From assembly GCF_017368815.1 (NCBI RefSeq), contig NZ_JAFNME010000002.1, positions 114,016 through 178,015 of the forward strand: a stretch of 64,000 nt of DNA, in the 5' to 3' direction. This document shows, piece after piece, positions 43,127 to 51,788 of the stretch (positions are counted from its first letter, which is position 1; each line of letters starts with the position of its first letter). The notes beneath the pieces are model-generated. The model was not told the origin of the DNA, made no database searches, and worked only from the letters and a program-made list of their open reading frames with translations. Source of the DNA: Comamonas denitrificans (GTDB lineage: Bacteria; Pseudomonadota; Gammaproteobacteria; Burkholderiales; Burkholderiaceae_C). The translations under genes and the position numbers were made by a program.

Positions 43127-43909
43127 ATGACCCGTTCCATCATCACTTCCGTGAATGCCGGGGTTGCCACCCTCACCCTGAGCCAGCCGGAAATCCGCAA
43201 CGCTTTCAGCGATGTGGTGATTGCCGAAATCACCGCCGCGTTTGCCGAAGTCGGCCAGCGTGACGATGTCCGCGCCGTGGTGCTGGCCGCCGAAGGCCCG
43301 GCCTTTTGCGCCGGGGCCAACCTCAACTGGATGCGGGCCATGGCCGACTACACCCGCGAAGAAAACCTGGCCGACGCAGGCAAGCTGGCCGCCATGCTGC
43401 ACACCATTGCCACCTGCCCGCACCCCACCATCGCCCGCGTGCAGGGCGATGTGTACGCCGGGGGCATGGGCCTGGTGGCCGCCTGCGACATGGCCGTGGC
43501 CGTCGATGCGGCGCACTTTTGCCTGTCGGAAGTGAAGATTGGCCTGATCCCCGCCACCATCGCCCCCTACGTGCTGCGGGCCATGGGCACCCGTGCCGGG
43601 CAGCGCTACTTTTTGACCGGCGAGCGCTTTGATGCGGCCGAGGCGCTGCGCATCGGCTTTGTCCACCAAGTGGTGGCGGCCGACGATTTGGACAGCGCCG
43701 TCGATGGCCTGCTCAAGCACCTGCTCTCGGCCGGCCCGGCCGCCGTGCGCGCCTGCAAGCGGCTGGTCGATGACGTGGCCGGGTGCGAGATCAACGCCGC
43801 GCTGGTCGCCCGCACCGTCGAATGCATTGCCGACATCCGCGCCAGCGCCGAGGGCAAAGAGGGCGTGCAAGCCTTTTTGAACAAGCGCAAGCCCAATTGG
43901 CTGGGTTGA
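43127..43909 (+). CDS. liuC: methylglutaconyl-CoA hydratase LiuC
   Basis: 260 aa crotonase-fold hydratase. FCAGANLNWMRAMADYTREEN is a LiuC-type oxyanion region; YAGGMGLVAACD and SEVKIGLIPATIAPYVLRAMG follow with the catalytic Glu. It hydrates 3-methylglutaconyl-CoA to HMG-CoA. ATG 43127 follows AAGGAG, 28 bp after liuB; the ORF runs 24 codons further upstream into liuB without similarity. Confidence 0.93.
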   Translation: MTRSIITSVNAGVATLTLSQPEIRNAFSDVVIAEITAAFAEVGQRDDVRAVVLAAEGPAFCAGANLNWMRAMADYTREENLADAGKLAAMLHTIATCPHPTIARVQGDVYAGGMGLVAACDMAVAVDAAHFCLSEVKIGLIPATIAPYVLRAMGTRAGQRYFLTGERFDAAEALRIGFVHQVVAADDLDSAVDGLLKHLLSAGPAAVRACKRLVDDVAGCEINAALVARTVECIADIRASAEGKEGVQAFLNKRKPNWLG

Positions 43910-43923
43910 TCTTCATAAATACA

Positions 43924-43938
43924 TAGCTGCTAGCGCTT
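43924..43938. repeat. dispersed intergenic repeat
   Basis: TAGCTGCTAGCGCTT, the cleanest copy, in the 77-bp liuC-liuD gap. Confidence 0.6.
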
Positions 43939-43986
43939 GCTCAATAAGGGCTAGAGGCCAAAAACACTGAAAGTTTTGAGACCGTG

Positions 43987-45996
43987 ATGTTTAAAAAAAT
44001 CCTGATTGCCAACCGTGGCGAGATCGCCTGCCGTGTGGCCGCCACCGCCCGCCGTCTGGGCGTGCAAACCGTTGCCGTGTATTCGGATGCCGATGCCAAT
44101 GCCAAGCATGTGGCCGCCTGCGACGAGGCCATCCACATTGGCGGCAGCGCCCCCAAAGACAGCTACCTGCAGTGGCAGCGCATCATTGCCGCCGCCCAGG
44201 CCACCGGGGCGCAGGCGATTCACCCCGGCTACGGCTTTTTGTCGGAGAACGAAGACTTTGCCAACGCCTGCGCGGCCGCTGGGCTGGTGTTCATTGGCCC
44301 GCCCGCATCGGCCATCCAGGCCATGGGCCTGAAAGCCGAATCCAAACGCCTGATGGACAAAGCCGGTGTGCCCCTGGTGCCCGGCTACCAAGGCGAAGAC
44401 CAAGACCCCGAGCTGCTGCAGCGCGAGGCCGATGCCATTGGCTACCCCGTGCTCATCAAGGCCAGTGCCGGTGGGGGCGGCAAAGGCATGCGGCTGGTGG
44501 AAAAGCGCGAAGACTTTGCCGCCGCCCTGGCCTCGTGCCAGCGCGAAGCCATCAACAGCTTTGGCAACGATGCTGTGCTGGTCGAAAAATACGTGCTGCG
44601 CCCGCGCCACATTGAAATCCAGGTGTTTGGCGACACGCACGGCAACTGTGTGTACTTGTTCGAGCGCGATTGCTCTGTGCAGCGCCGCCACCAAAAAGTG
44701 CTGGAAGAAGCCCCCGCCCCCGGCATGACCGAGGCCCTGCGCCGCCAGATGGGCGAGGCCGCCGTGGCCGCTGCCCAGGCCGTGGGCTATGTGGGCGCGG
44801 GCACGGTGGAATTCATCGTCGAGCAGCCCGGCGGCTACGAGCACCCCGAGCAGATGAAGTTTTACTTCATGGAAATGAACACCCGTCTGCAGGTGGAGCA
44901 CCCGGTGACCGAAGCCATCACCGGCGAAGACCTGGTGGAGTGGCAGCTGCGCGTGGCGGCGGGCCAGCCCCTGCCCAAGCGCCAGGACGAGCTGCGCATC
45001 ATCGGCCACGCCATCGAGGCGCGCATCTGCGCCGAAAACCCGGACAACCAGTTTCTGCCCGCCACCGGCACCCTGGCCATCTACCGCAAGCCCGCACACA
45101 GCGCCTTTGCCCGCAGCGATATTCGCTTTGACGACGGCGTGCGCGAGGGCGATGCCATCAGCCCCTTCTACGATTCGATGATCGCCAAGCTCATCGTGCA
45201 TGGCGATGACCGGGCGCAGGCCCTGGCCCGGCTGGATGCCGCGCTGGCGCAGACGCACATCGTCGGCCTGGCCACCAACGTGCAATTTTTGCGCTACGTG
45301 CTGGCCAGCGATGCCTTTGCCCAGGCCAAGCTGGACACAGCGCTGATCGAGCGCGAGCGCGAGGTGCTGTTCAACCAAGACAAGTTGGGCCTGGAGCTGG
45401 CCGTGGCCGCTGCGGTGGCGCAGACCGTGCTCACCGAACAGGCCCAGCAAAGCGCCGACCCGTTCAGTCGCACCGACGGTTTTCACTCGCATGGCGCGGC
45501 CAGCCGCCGCATCGACCTGCAATACCAGGGCGAGCCGGTGGTGGCCACCCTGCGCTATGCGCGCGACGGCCTGCAACTGCAAGTGGGCACGGGCGACTTC
45601 CAACCCCTGGCGGCCACCCTCAACGACGATGGCAGCATGGACTTGCGCTTTGGCAGCCTGCGCGAGCGCGTGTTTGACTATGCCCTGGGCGAAACCGAAT
45701 ACCTGTTCACCCGCCGTGGTGCCACCCAAATCACCGAGCTGGATGTGCTGGCCCACGCCGGCCAAAGCGGCAGCGAGGGCGGCCGCCTGACGGCCCCCAT
45801 GCCGGGCAAGGTGGTGTCGTTTGCCGTCAAGGCGGGTGACAAAGTCACCAAGGGCCAGCCCCTGGCGGTGATGGAAGCCATGAAGATGGAGCACACCGTG
45901 GCCGCCCCGGCCGATGGCGAGGTGGTCGAGCTGCTCTTTGCCCCCGGCGACCAGGTGACCGAGGGCGATGAGCTGCTCAGTTTGAAAACCGCTTAA
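43987..45996 (+). CDS. liuD: methylcrotonoyl-CoA carboxylase biotin-containing subunit LiuD
   Basis: 669 aa. N-terminal biotin carboxylase (about 1-450: KILIANRGEIACRV, ASAGGGGKGMRLV, EMNTRLQVEHPVTE), a middle region, and a C-terminal biotinyl domain with the biotin Lys K633 in VMEAMKMEH. It carboxylates its own biotin with ATP and bicarbonate for LiuB. ATG 43987 was chosen over GTG one codon earlier. The long open frame on the opposite strand is a codon-bias shadow. Confidence 0.97.
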   Translation: MFKKILIANRGEIACRVAATARRLGVQTVAVYSDADANAKHVAACDEAIHIGGSAPKDSYLQWQRIIAAAQATGAQAIHPGYGFLSENEDFANACAAAGLVFIGPPASAIQAMGLKAESKRLMDKAGVPLVPGYQGEDQDPELLQREADAIGYPVLIKASAGGGGKGMRLVEKREDFAAALASCQREAINSFGNDAVLVEKYVLRPRHIEIQVFGDTHGNCVYLFERDCSVQRRHQKVLEEAPAPGMTEALRRQMGEAAVAAAQAVGYVGAGTVEFIVEQPGGYEHPEQMKFYFMEMNTRLQVEHPVTEAITGEDLVEWQLRVAAGQPLPKRQDELRIIGHAIEARICAENPDNQFLPATGTLAIYRKPAHSAFARSDIRFDDGVREGDAISPFYDSMIAKLIVHGDDRAQALARLDAALAQTHIVGLATNVQFLRYVLASDAFAQAKLDTALIEREREVLFNQDKLGLELAVAAAVAQTVLTEQAQQSADPFSRTDGFHSHGAASRRIDLQYQGEPVVATLRYARDGLQLQVGTGDFQPLAATLNDDGSMDLRFGSLRERVFDYALGETEYLFTRRGATQITELDVLAHAGQSGSEGGRLTAPMPGKVVSFAVKAGDKVTKGQPLAVMEAMKMEHTVAAPADGEVVELLFAPGDQVTEGDELLSLKTA

Positions 45997-46020
45997 ACCT
46001 TCCACGCAAGGAGTTGTTGC

Positions 46021-46929
46021 ATGAGTTATCCCACCCAAGTGCGCCTCATTGATGTCGGCCCGCGCGATGGGCTGCAAAACGAAAAGCAGCCCGTCCCGGC
46101 GGCCATCAAAATCGAGCTGGTGCAGCGCCTGCAAGAGGCGGGCCTGAAAGAGATTGAGGTCACCAGCTTTGTCAGCCCCAAGTGGGTGCCGCAGATGGCC
46201 GACAACGCCGAGGTCATGGCGGGCATTGAACGCCGCGCGGATGTGCGCTATTCGGTGCTCACCCCCAACCTGAAAGGCTTTGAAGCGGCCATCGCCACCC
46301 GCCCCGATGAAATCGTGGTGTTTGGCGCGGCCAGCGAGGCCTTTAGCCAGAAAAACATCAACTGCAGCATTGCCGAAAGCATCGAGCGCTTTGCCCCGGT
46401 GGTCGAGGCCGCGCTGGCCGCCGGCATCGCCGTGCGCGGCGCCATGAGCTGCACCGTGGGTTGCCCCTACGAGGGCGAGATTGCCCCGGAACAGGTCAGC
46501 TACCTGGCCGGATTGATGAAGGGCATTGGCGTGCAGCGCGTGGATGTGGCCGACACGATTGGTGTGGGCAACCCGCTGTCGGTGCGCCGGGCGATTGAGG
46601 CCACGCTCAAGCACTACGACCTGGAGCACATCAGCGGCCACTTTCACGACACCTACGGGCAGGCGCTGTCGAATACTTTGGCAGCAGTCTCCGTTGGGGT
46701 GTGGAACTTTCAATCGTCTGTTTCGGGCTTAGGCGGCTGTCCGTATGCGAAAGGCGCTACTGGAAACGTAGCAACCGAGGATGTGGTGTTCATGCTGCAC
46801 GGCATGGGCATTGAAACGGGCATTGATTTGGACAAGCTCATCGACGCGGGCCAGTTCATCAGCGACTCCCTGGGCCGCCCCAACGGCTCGCGCGTGGCAC
46901 GGGCGGTGCTGGCCAAGCGCCTAGGGTAA
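46021..46929 (+). CDS. liuE: hydroxymethylglutaryl-CoA lyase LiuE
   Basis: 302 aa. DVGPRDGLQNE is the metal/active-site opening. VSGLGGCPYAKGATGNVATEDV is the HMG-CoA lyase signature with the active-site Cys. HFHDTYGQAL supplies metal-binding His. It cleaves HMG-CoA to acetyl-CoA and acetoacetate, the last step of the liu pathway. AAGGAG precedes the ATG, 24 bp after liuD. Confidence 0.97.
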   Translation: MSYPTQVRLIDVGPRDGLQNEKQPVPAAIKIELVQRLQEAGLKEIEVTSFVSPKWVPQMADNAEVMAGIERRADVRYSVLTPNLKGFEAAIATRPDEIVVFGAASEAFSQKNINCSIAESIERFAPVVEAALAAGIAVRGAMSCTVGCPYEGEIAPEQVSYLAGLMKGIGVQRVDVADTIGVGNPLSVRRAIEATLKHYDLEHISGHFHDTYGQALSNTLAAVSVGVWNFQSSVSGLGGCPYAKGATGNVATEDVVFMLHGMGIETGIDLDKLIDAGQFISDSLGRPNGSRVARAVLAKRLG

Positions 46930-47006
46930 GTCGCTAGTCCGTAAGCCGCTGGCCCGCAGGTTTTGCAAGCGTGGTGCAAGCCTGGCCCGGTTGAATCGTT
47001 GGCACT

Positions 47007-48833
47007 ATGCCCAATGCCTTTAATTTCTCGGCCTCGCCGTTTGACTGTCTCTCGACCGACGAGCAAGCGCTGGTGCGCAGCAACGTCGATATTGCCTACT
47101 TCCAGCCCCAGGCGGTGGTGCTGGAGGTGGGGGCCGAGACCACCCACCTGTTCGTCATCATCAAAGGCTACGTCACGCAAATGGAGGGTGACGAGGTGCA
47201 GGCCACCTTTGGCCCGGACGATTGCTTTGATGGCCGCAGCTTGGTCGCGGGCCGCGCCAGCAGCCGCTTTGTCGCGGCCGAGGAGGTGCTGGTGTACCAA
47301 CTGGCCCGCGCCACGGTGCAAGAGCTGATTGCCCGCAATGCCACCTTTGGGGCGCTGCTGTTCTCGGATCTGGGCAACAAATTGAGCGCCCTGGCCCAGC
47401 GGGCCGAAGAGCATGAAACCCAGTCGCTGCTGATGGCCCGGGTCGATCAGGCCTACTTGCGCCCCGCGCACACGGTGCCCGCCAGCGCCAGCATTGTGCA
47501 AGTGGCCCAGGTGTTCAAAGACCAGCGCACCACCAGCGTGCTGGTCGAAGACCCCAGCCGGGGGGCCGAAGGGCTGGGCATTTTTACCGCCACCTCGCTG
47601 CAGCATGCGGTGCTCGATGGCCGGCCGCTGGACCGCTTGCCCGTGGGGGATTTGGCCGTGTACCCGGTGGTCACCGTGCAGGCCAGCGACACCATTGGCG
47701 ATGCCATGGCCGTGCTGCTGCGCGCCCGGGTGCATCGGGTGGTGGTGGTCGATGAAGCCGGCCAGGTGCAAGGCCTGCTGCGGGCGCTGGATTTGTTCAG
47801 TTTTGTGGCCAACCAATCGCACCTGGTGGGCGTGCAAATTGAGCAGGCGAGCACGCTAGAAGATTTGCAGCACGCCGCCGCCTTGATTACGCAACTGATC
47901 GCCGCCTTGCACCGGGGCGGCATGCGCATTGGCCTGATGACGCGGCTGGTGCAGCAGCTCAACACCCGCCTGTTTGAACGCGCCTGGGGGATGATTGCGC
48001 CCAGCGATTTGCAGGCCAATAGCTGTTTGTTTGTCATGGGCAGCGAAGGCCGGGGCGAGCAGCTTTTGAAAACCGACCAAGACAATGGCCTGCTGCTGCG
48101 CGATGGCTACCAACCGCCGCACAACCTGGCCGAGATTTGCCAGCAGTTTTCCGATGCGCTGGCCCGCTTTGGCTACCCCGAATGCCCGGGCCGCATCATG
48201 CTGAACAACCCGGCCTGGCGCGGCACGGTGAAAGAATTTACCCAGCGGCTCAAACGCTGGCTGCTGGTGCCCGAGGGGGCCGACGATTTAATGAATCTGG
48301 GCATTTTTCTGGATGCCCTGGCCGTGGCGGGCGATGCGCATTTGCTCACCCAGGTGCGCGACAACCTGCAGGCGTTTACCTTAGACAGCGACGTGCAAGT
48401 GGCCCGCTTTGCCGCAGCGGTGGATGCCTTTGGCAGCCCCGCCAGCTGGTGGGGGCGCTTGCTGGGGCGCGATGGGGCCGAGCAGGTGAATTTGAAAAAA
48501 GCTGGGCTGTTTCCCATCGTGCACGGCGTGCGCAGCCTGGCCTTGGCCCAGGGAATTGGGGCCACCAGCACGGCCGAGCGCCTGGATGCGCTGGTCGCCC
48601 AGCAGGTGCTGGACCCCAAGCTGGGCCAGGAATTGCAAGAAAGCCTGTACTTTTTGATGGGTCTGCGCCTGCAGGCGGGGCTGCACGAGTGGGCGCTGCA
48701 CCGCCCCATCAGCGGCAATGTCGATCCCAGCACCCTCAGCAGCCTGGAGCGCGATTTGCTCAAAGACACGCTGGCCGTGGTCAAACGCTTCAAGGCCGTG
48801 CTGCACCAGCGCTTGCGCCTGGATTTGGTATGA
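47007..48833 (+). CDS. cNMP-binding/CBS/DUF294 nucleotidyltransferase-like protein
   Basis: 608 aa. Order: cyclic-nucleotide-binding-like domain (about 20-120), paired CBS domains (about 155-275), a DUF294 nucleotidyltransferase-like core with GSEGRGEQLLKTDQDNGLLL (about 345-365), and a DUF294 C-terminal helical domain. The GS/DxDN pattern is shared with GlnD-type nucleotidyltransferases, so transfer of a nucleotide to a protein is possible but unproved. Its stop overlaps the start of an exonuclease gene (ATGA), which ties the two functionally. In several proteobacteria such pairs sit next to actP-type acetate permeases, as here. Confidence 0.88.
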   Translation: MPNAFNFSASPFDCLSTDEQALVRSNVDIAYFQPQAVVLEVGAETTHLFVIIKGYVTQMEGDEVQATFGPDDCFDGRSLVAGRASSRFVAAEEVLVYQLARATVQELIARNATFGALLFSDLGNKLSALAQRAEEHETQSLLMARVDQAYLRPAHTVPASASIVQVAQVFKDQRTTSVLVEDPSRGAEGLGIFTATSLQHAVLDGRPLDRLPVGDLAVYPVVTVQASDTIGDAMAVLLRARVHRVVVVDEAGQVQGLLRALDLFSFVANQSHLVGVQIEQASTLEDLQHAAALITQLIAALHRGGMRIGLMTRLVQQLNTRLFERAWGMIAPSDLQANSCLFVMGSEGRGEQLLKTDQDNGLLLRDGYQPPHNLAEICQQFSDALARFGYPECPGRIMLNNPAWRGTVKEFTQRLKRWLLVPEGADDLMNLGIFLDALAVAGDAHLLTQVRDNLQAFTLDSDVQVARFAAAVDAFGSPASWWGRLLGRDGAEQVNLKKAGLFPIVHGVRSLALAQGIGATSTAERLDALVAQQVLDPKLGQELQESLYFLMGLRLQAGLHEWALHRPISGNVDPSTLSSLERDLLKDTLAVVKRFKAVLHQRLRLDLV

Positions 48834-49492
48834 GTGCGCAGCTGCCCGGTTGGCTGCCAACGCGCTGGGCCCAGCTGCGCCGCCAGTGGCTGCGGCGGCG
48901 TTTGCGGGCCGCAGAGTTTGCCTGTGTGCTGGAGCCGCCACCGCCCAACGAATGGGTGGCGCTGGACTGCGAAACCACCGGGCTGAACACGCGCACCGAT
49001 GCCATCATCTCCGTCGGTGCGGTGCGCATTGTGGGCGACAAAATCCTGACCAGCCAGCGCTTGGAATTGCTCATCTGCCCAGACAAACAAGTCAGCGCCG
49101 ACAGCGTGCGCGTCCACCGCCTGCGCCAGCAAGATTTGCAAGATGGCCTGCCCCTGGACGAGGCCATGCGCCGCTTGCTGCACTTTATTGGCAGCCGCCC
49201 GCTGGTGGGCTATTACCTGGAGTTTGACGTGGCCATGCTCAACCGCGCGATTGTGCCCATCCTGGGCCTGGGCCTGCCGCAGCGGCGCATTGAAGTCTCG
49301 GCCCTGTACCACGACTTCAAGTTTGCCCAGTTGCCGCCGCACCACCAGCAGGGCAATGTCGAGATTGATTTGCGCTTTACCACCTTGCTGGCCGATTTGG
49401 CTTTGCCCCAGCGCGAAGCGCACGATGCGTTGAACGATGCCGTCATGGCGGCCATGGCGTTTGCCAAGTTGCGCCATTTGCTTGCCTTATAA
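48830..49492 (+). CDS. DnaQ-like DEDDh 3'-5' exonuclease
   Basis: 220 aa. ExoI is VALDCETTGLN with the metal-binding Asp and Glu; ExoII is in the VGYYLEFDVAMLNRAI stretch; ExoIII is REAHDALNDAVMAAMAF with His and Asp. It resembles the DNA polymerase III epsilon exonuclease but lacks a polymerase-binding tail. The N-terminal 40 residues are basic. It is translationally coupled to the CBS/DUF294 gene upstream, so a joint regulatory role is more likely than proofreading. The longer upstream frame is a shadow of that gene. Confidence 0.88.
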   Translation: MSAQLPGWLPTRWAQLRRQWLRRRLRAAEFACVLEPPPPNEWVALDCETTGLNTRTDAIISVGAVRIVGDKILTSQRLELLICPDKQVSADSVRVHRLRQQDLQDGLPLDEAMRRLLHFIGSRPLVGYYLEFDVAMLNRAIVPILGLGLPQRRIEVSALYHDFKFAQLPPHHQQGNVEIDLRFTTLLADLALPQREAHDALNDAVMAAMAFAKLRHLLAL

Positions 49493-49627
49493 AAAATAGC
49501 TTGTTCCGCTGATTTTTAAAAGGTATTTTTATCTTTTAACTTTGAAACTCTTTATTTGAAAGCGATACGCGCTCTCTTTTTTAATATCATCAGCCCCTGC
49601 GCGGGGAATAAAGGAAACAATGCCGTC

Positions 49628-51751
49628 ATGCAAGCAAAAGCCAAGTGGGGATGGGTGATCGCCGGGGCGGGCAGCCTGTGGGCGGGGGTGTTGCTGGTGT
49701 TGGGCCTGCTGGTGCCCTGGCTGGGGGCGCAGCCGCTGCCGGGGCAAGTGCTGCTGTGGGGCGGCCTGTGGGCCGTGGGCACCGCCGCCGCCAGCCTGGC
49801 TTGGCGGCACGGGGTGGAGCGCCCCCAGCGCCAGCTGGCCCGCCTGACCGAGCAAGTGCGGGTGGCCTGCACCATGGAGCTTGCCCCGCCCCTGCAGGGG
49901 CGCGGCCCGCTGGCCCAGGCCTTGGCCCAGCAGGTGCAAACCCTGGTCGCCCAGCGTGACCGCTTGCGCCAAGACATGGCCCAGCAGGTGCAGCAGGCCA
50001 GCGTGCGGGTGCAGCAAGAGAAAGACCGCCTGGCCGCCCTGATTGCCGAGCTGCAGCAATCGGTGCTGGTGTGCAACCTGGATGGCCGCATCCTGCTGTA
50101 CAACCACCGCGCCCGCACCGAGTTGGGCGCGGCCCACCAAGGCCCGGTGGTCGGCATGGGCCGCTCGGTGTATGCGCTGCTGGACCGGGGCTTGATGCAG
50201 CATGCGCTGCACACCATTGGCCAGCGCTTGGCCCGGGGCACGGGCCGGGCCGTGGCGCAATTTGTCACCTACACCCCCTCGGGCCAATGGCTGCGCGTGC
50301 AGATGACCCCCGTCCTGACCCAGCAAAACGAGCAGAACAGGGCGCTGTCGGGCTTTGTGCTCTTGCTGGACGATGTGACGCAAAGCTTTGCCCAGGAGCA
50401 TGAGCGCGACAGCGTGCTGCACAGCCTGACCGAAGGCAACCGCGCCAGCCTGGCGGCCATGCGCAACGCCGTGCAGCAACTGCGCCAGCAAGCGGGCGAT
50501 GGCCCCTTGCCCGAGCAGCTGCTGCACCTGGTGCAAGAAGAAATGGGCCGCATGGGCGAGCGCATTGATGCCCTGGCCGCCCGCTCGGCCCAGGCGCTGC
50601 AGGCGCGTTGGCCATTGCAGGAGATGCTGGGGCAAGAGTTTTTGGCGGCGGCCCAGCACCACTTGGCCGAGCGCCTGCCCTGTCCCTTGGTGATTGCCCC
50701 GGCCCCTGACGAGCTGTGGCTGCGGCTGGACAGCTACTCCTTGCTCCAGGTCTTGCAGTACCTGGGGCAGCGTTTGGTTGATGAATTTGCCGTGCGCAGC
50801 CTGGAGCTGCGCCTGCAGCCGGCCAGCGACGATGCACAAGCGCCCCGCGCCCACCTGGATTTGGTCTGGACGGGCCACGCCATGAGCACCGAAACCGTGA
50901 TGAGCTGGGAGATGGACCCCATGGCCGTGGGCAGCGGCCACAGCACCTGGTCGGTGCGTGAAGTGGTGGCCCGCCACCGGGGGCAAATGTGGTTTGAGCG
51001 CGAGCGGGTGCGCCATACGGCTTTTTTCCGCTTTGCCTTGCCGCTGGAGCCGGTGCCCAGCGCCCCAGAGGAGACGGCCGCCATTGAAAGCCGCCCCGAG
51101 TTTTACGACTTTGACCTTTTTCAGCACGAAGAATCGGACAGTGCCTGGGAGCAGCGGCCCCTGGCGAGCCTGCGCTACACGGTGTTTGATACCGAGACCA
51201 CGGGGCTGAACCCGTCTGGGGGCGACCAGATTTTGCAAATTGGTGCGGTGCGCATCGTCAATGGCAAATTGCTGGCGCACGAGAATTTTGACCAATTGGT
51301 GCATCCCGGACGCAGCATTCCCAAGGCGGGCATCCCCATTCACGGTATCACCCCCGAAATGGTGGCCGACCAGCCGCGCATTGAGGCGGTGCTGCCGGTG
51401 TTTCAGCGCTTTGCCGAAGACAGCGTGCTGGTGGCGCACAACGCCGCGTTCGACATGAAGTTTCTGCAGCTGCTGGAGCCGCGCACCGGGATCGCGTTTC
51501 GCCAGCCGGTGCTCGATACGCTGCTGCTATCGGCGGTGGTGCATCCCCACCAGGAATCGCACCGCCTGGAAGCCCTGGCCGAGCGCTTTGGCATCCCCGT
51601 GCTGGGGCGGCACACCGCGCTGGGCGATGCCATGGTCACGGCCGAGGTCTGGTTGCACCTGCTGGGGCAACTGCAGGCCATGGGCATCCACACCCTGGGC
51701 CAGGCGCGCGAGGCGGCGCAGAAAACCTACTTTGCCCGCCTGAAGTATTAA
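49628..51751 (+). CDS. membrane PAS/degenerate histidine-kinase sensor fused to DEDDh exonuclease
   Basis: 707 aa from ATG 49628. Two membrane helices (about 8-32 and 38-58) come first, then a Gln-rich coiled coil (about 85-140) and a PAS-like domain (about 140-250: VLVCNLDGRILLYNHRA). Next is a kinase-like ATPase region (about 270-490) keeping SVREVVARHRGQMWFERE and the final FRFALPL but lacking the N-box Asn and a phospho-acceptor His. The C-terminal exonuclease (about 515-690) is complete: FDTETTGLN, AHNAAFDMKFL and RHTALGDAMVT. This suggests a membrane signal acting on a nucleic acid or nucleotide processing domain. It lies 135 bp after the stand-alone exonuclease. Confidence 0.85.
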   Translation: MQAKAKWGWVIAGAGSLWAGVLLVLGLLVPWLGAQPLPGQVLLWGGLWAVGTAAASLAWRHGVERPQRQLARLTEQVRVACTMELAPPLQGRGPLAQALAQQVQTLVAQRDRLRQDMAQQVQQASVRVQQEKDRLAALIAELQQSVLVCNLDGRILLYNHRARTELGAAHQGPVVGMGRSVYALLDRGLMQHALHTIGQRLARGTGRAVAQFVTYTPSGQWLRVQMTPVLTQQNEQNRALSGFVLLLDDVTQSFAQEHERDSVLHSLTEGNRASLAAMRNAVQQLRQQAGDGPLPEQLLHLVQEEMGRMGERIDALAARSAQALQARWPLQEMLGQEFLAAAQHHLAERLPCPLVIAPAPDELWLRLDSYSLLQVLQYLGQRLVDEFAVRSLELRLQPASDDAQAPRAHLDLVWTGHAMSTETVMSWEMDPMAVGSGHSTWSVREVVARHRGQMWFERERVRHTAFFRFALPLEPVPSAPEETAAIESRPEFYDFDLFQHEESDSAWEQRPLASLRYTVFDTETTGLNPSGGDQILQIGAVRIVNGKLLAHENFDQLVHPGRSIPKAGIPIHGITPEMVADQPRIEAVLPVFQRFAEDSVLVAHNAAFDMKFLQLLEPRTGIAFRQPVLDTLLLSAVVHPHQESHRLEALAERFGIPVLGRHTALGDAMVTAEVWLHLLGQLQAMGIHTLGQAREAAQKTYFARLKY

Positions 51752-51788
51752 GAGTATTAAGAATCCGATCGAACGGCGGGCGCAGGCA

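Noticed and set aside
43951..46713. 920-codon minus-strand open frame
   Set aside because: Antisense shadow of liuD and liuE; composition is that of complementary third-position GC bias.
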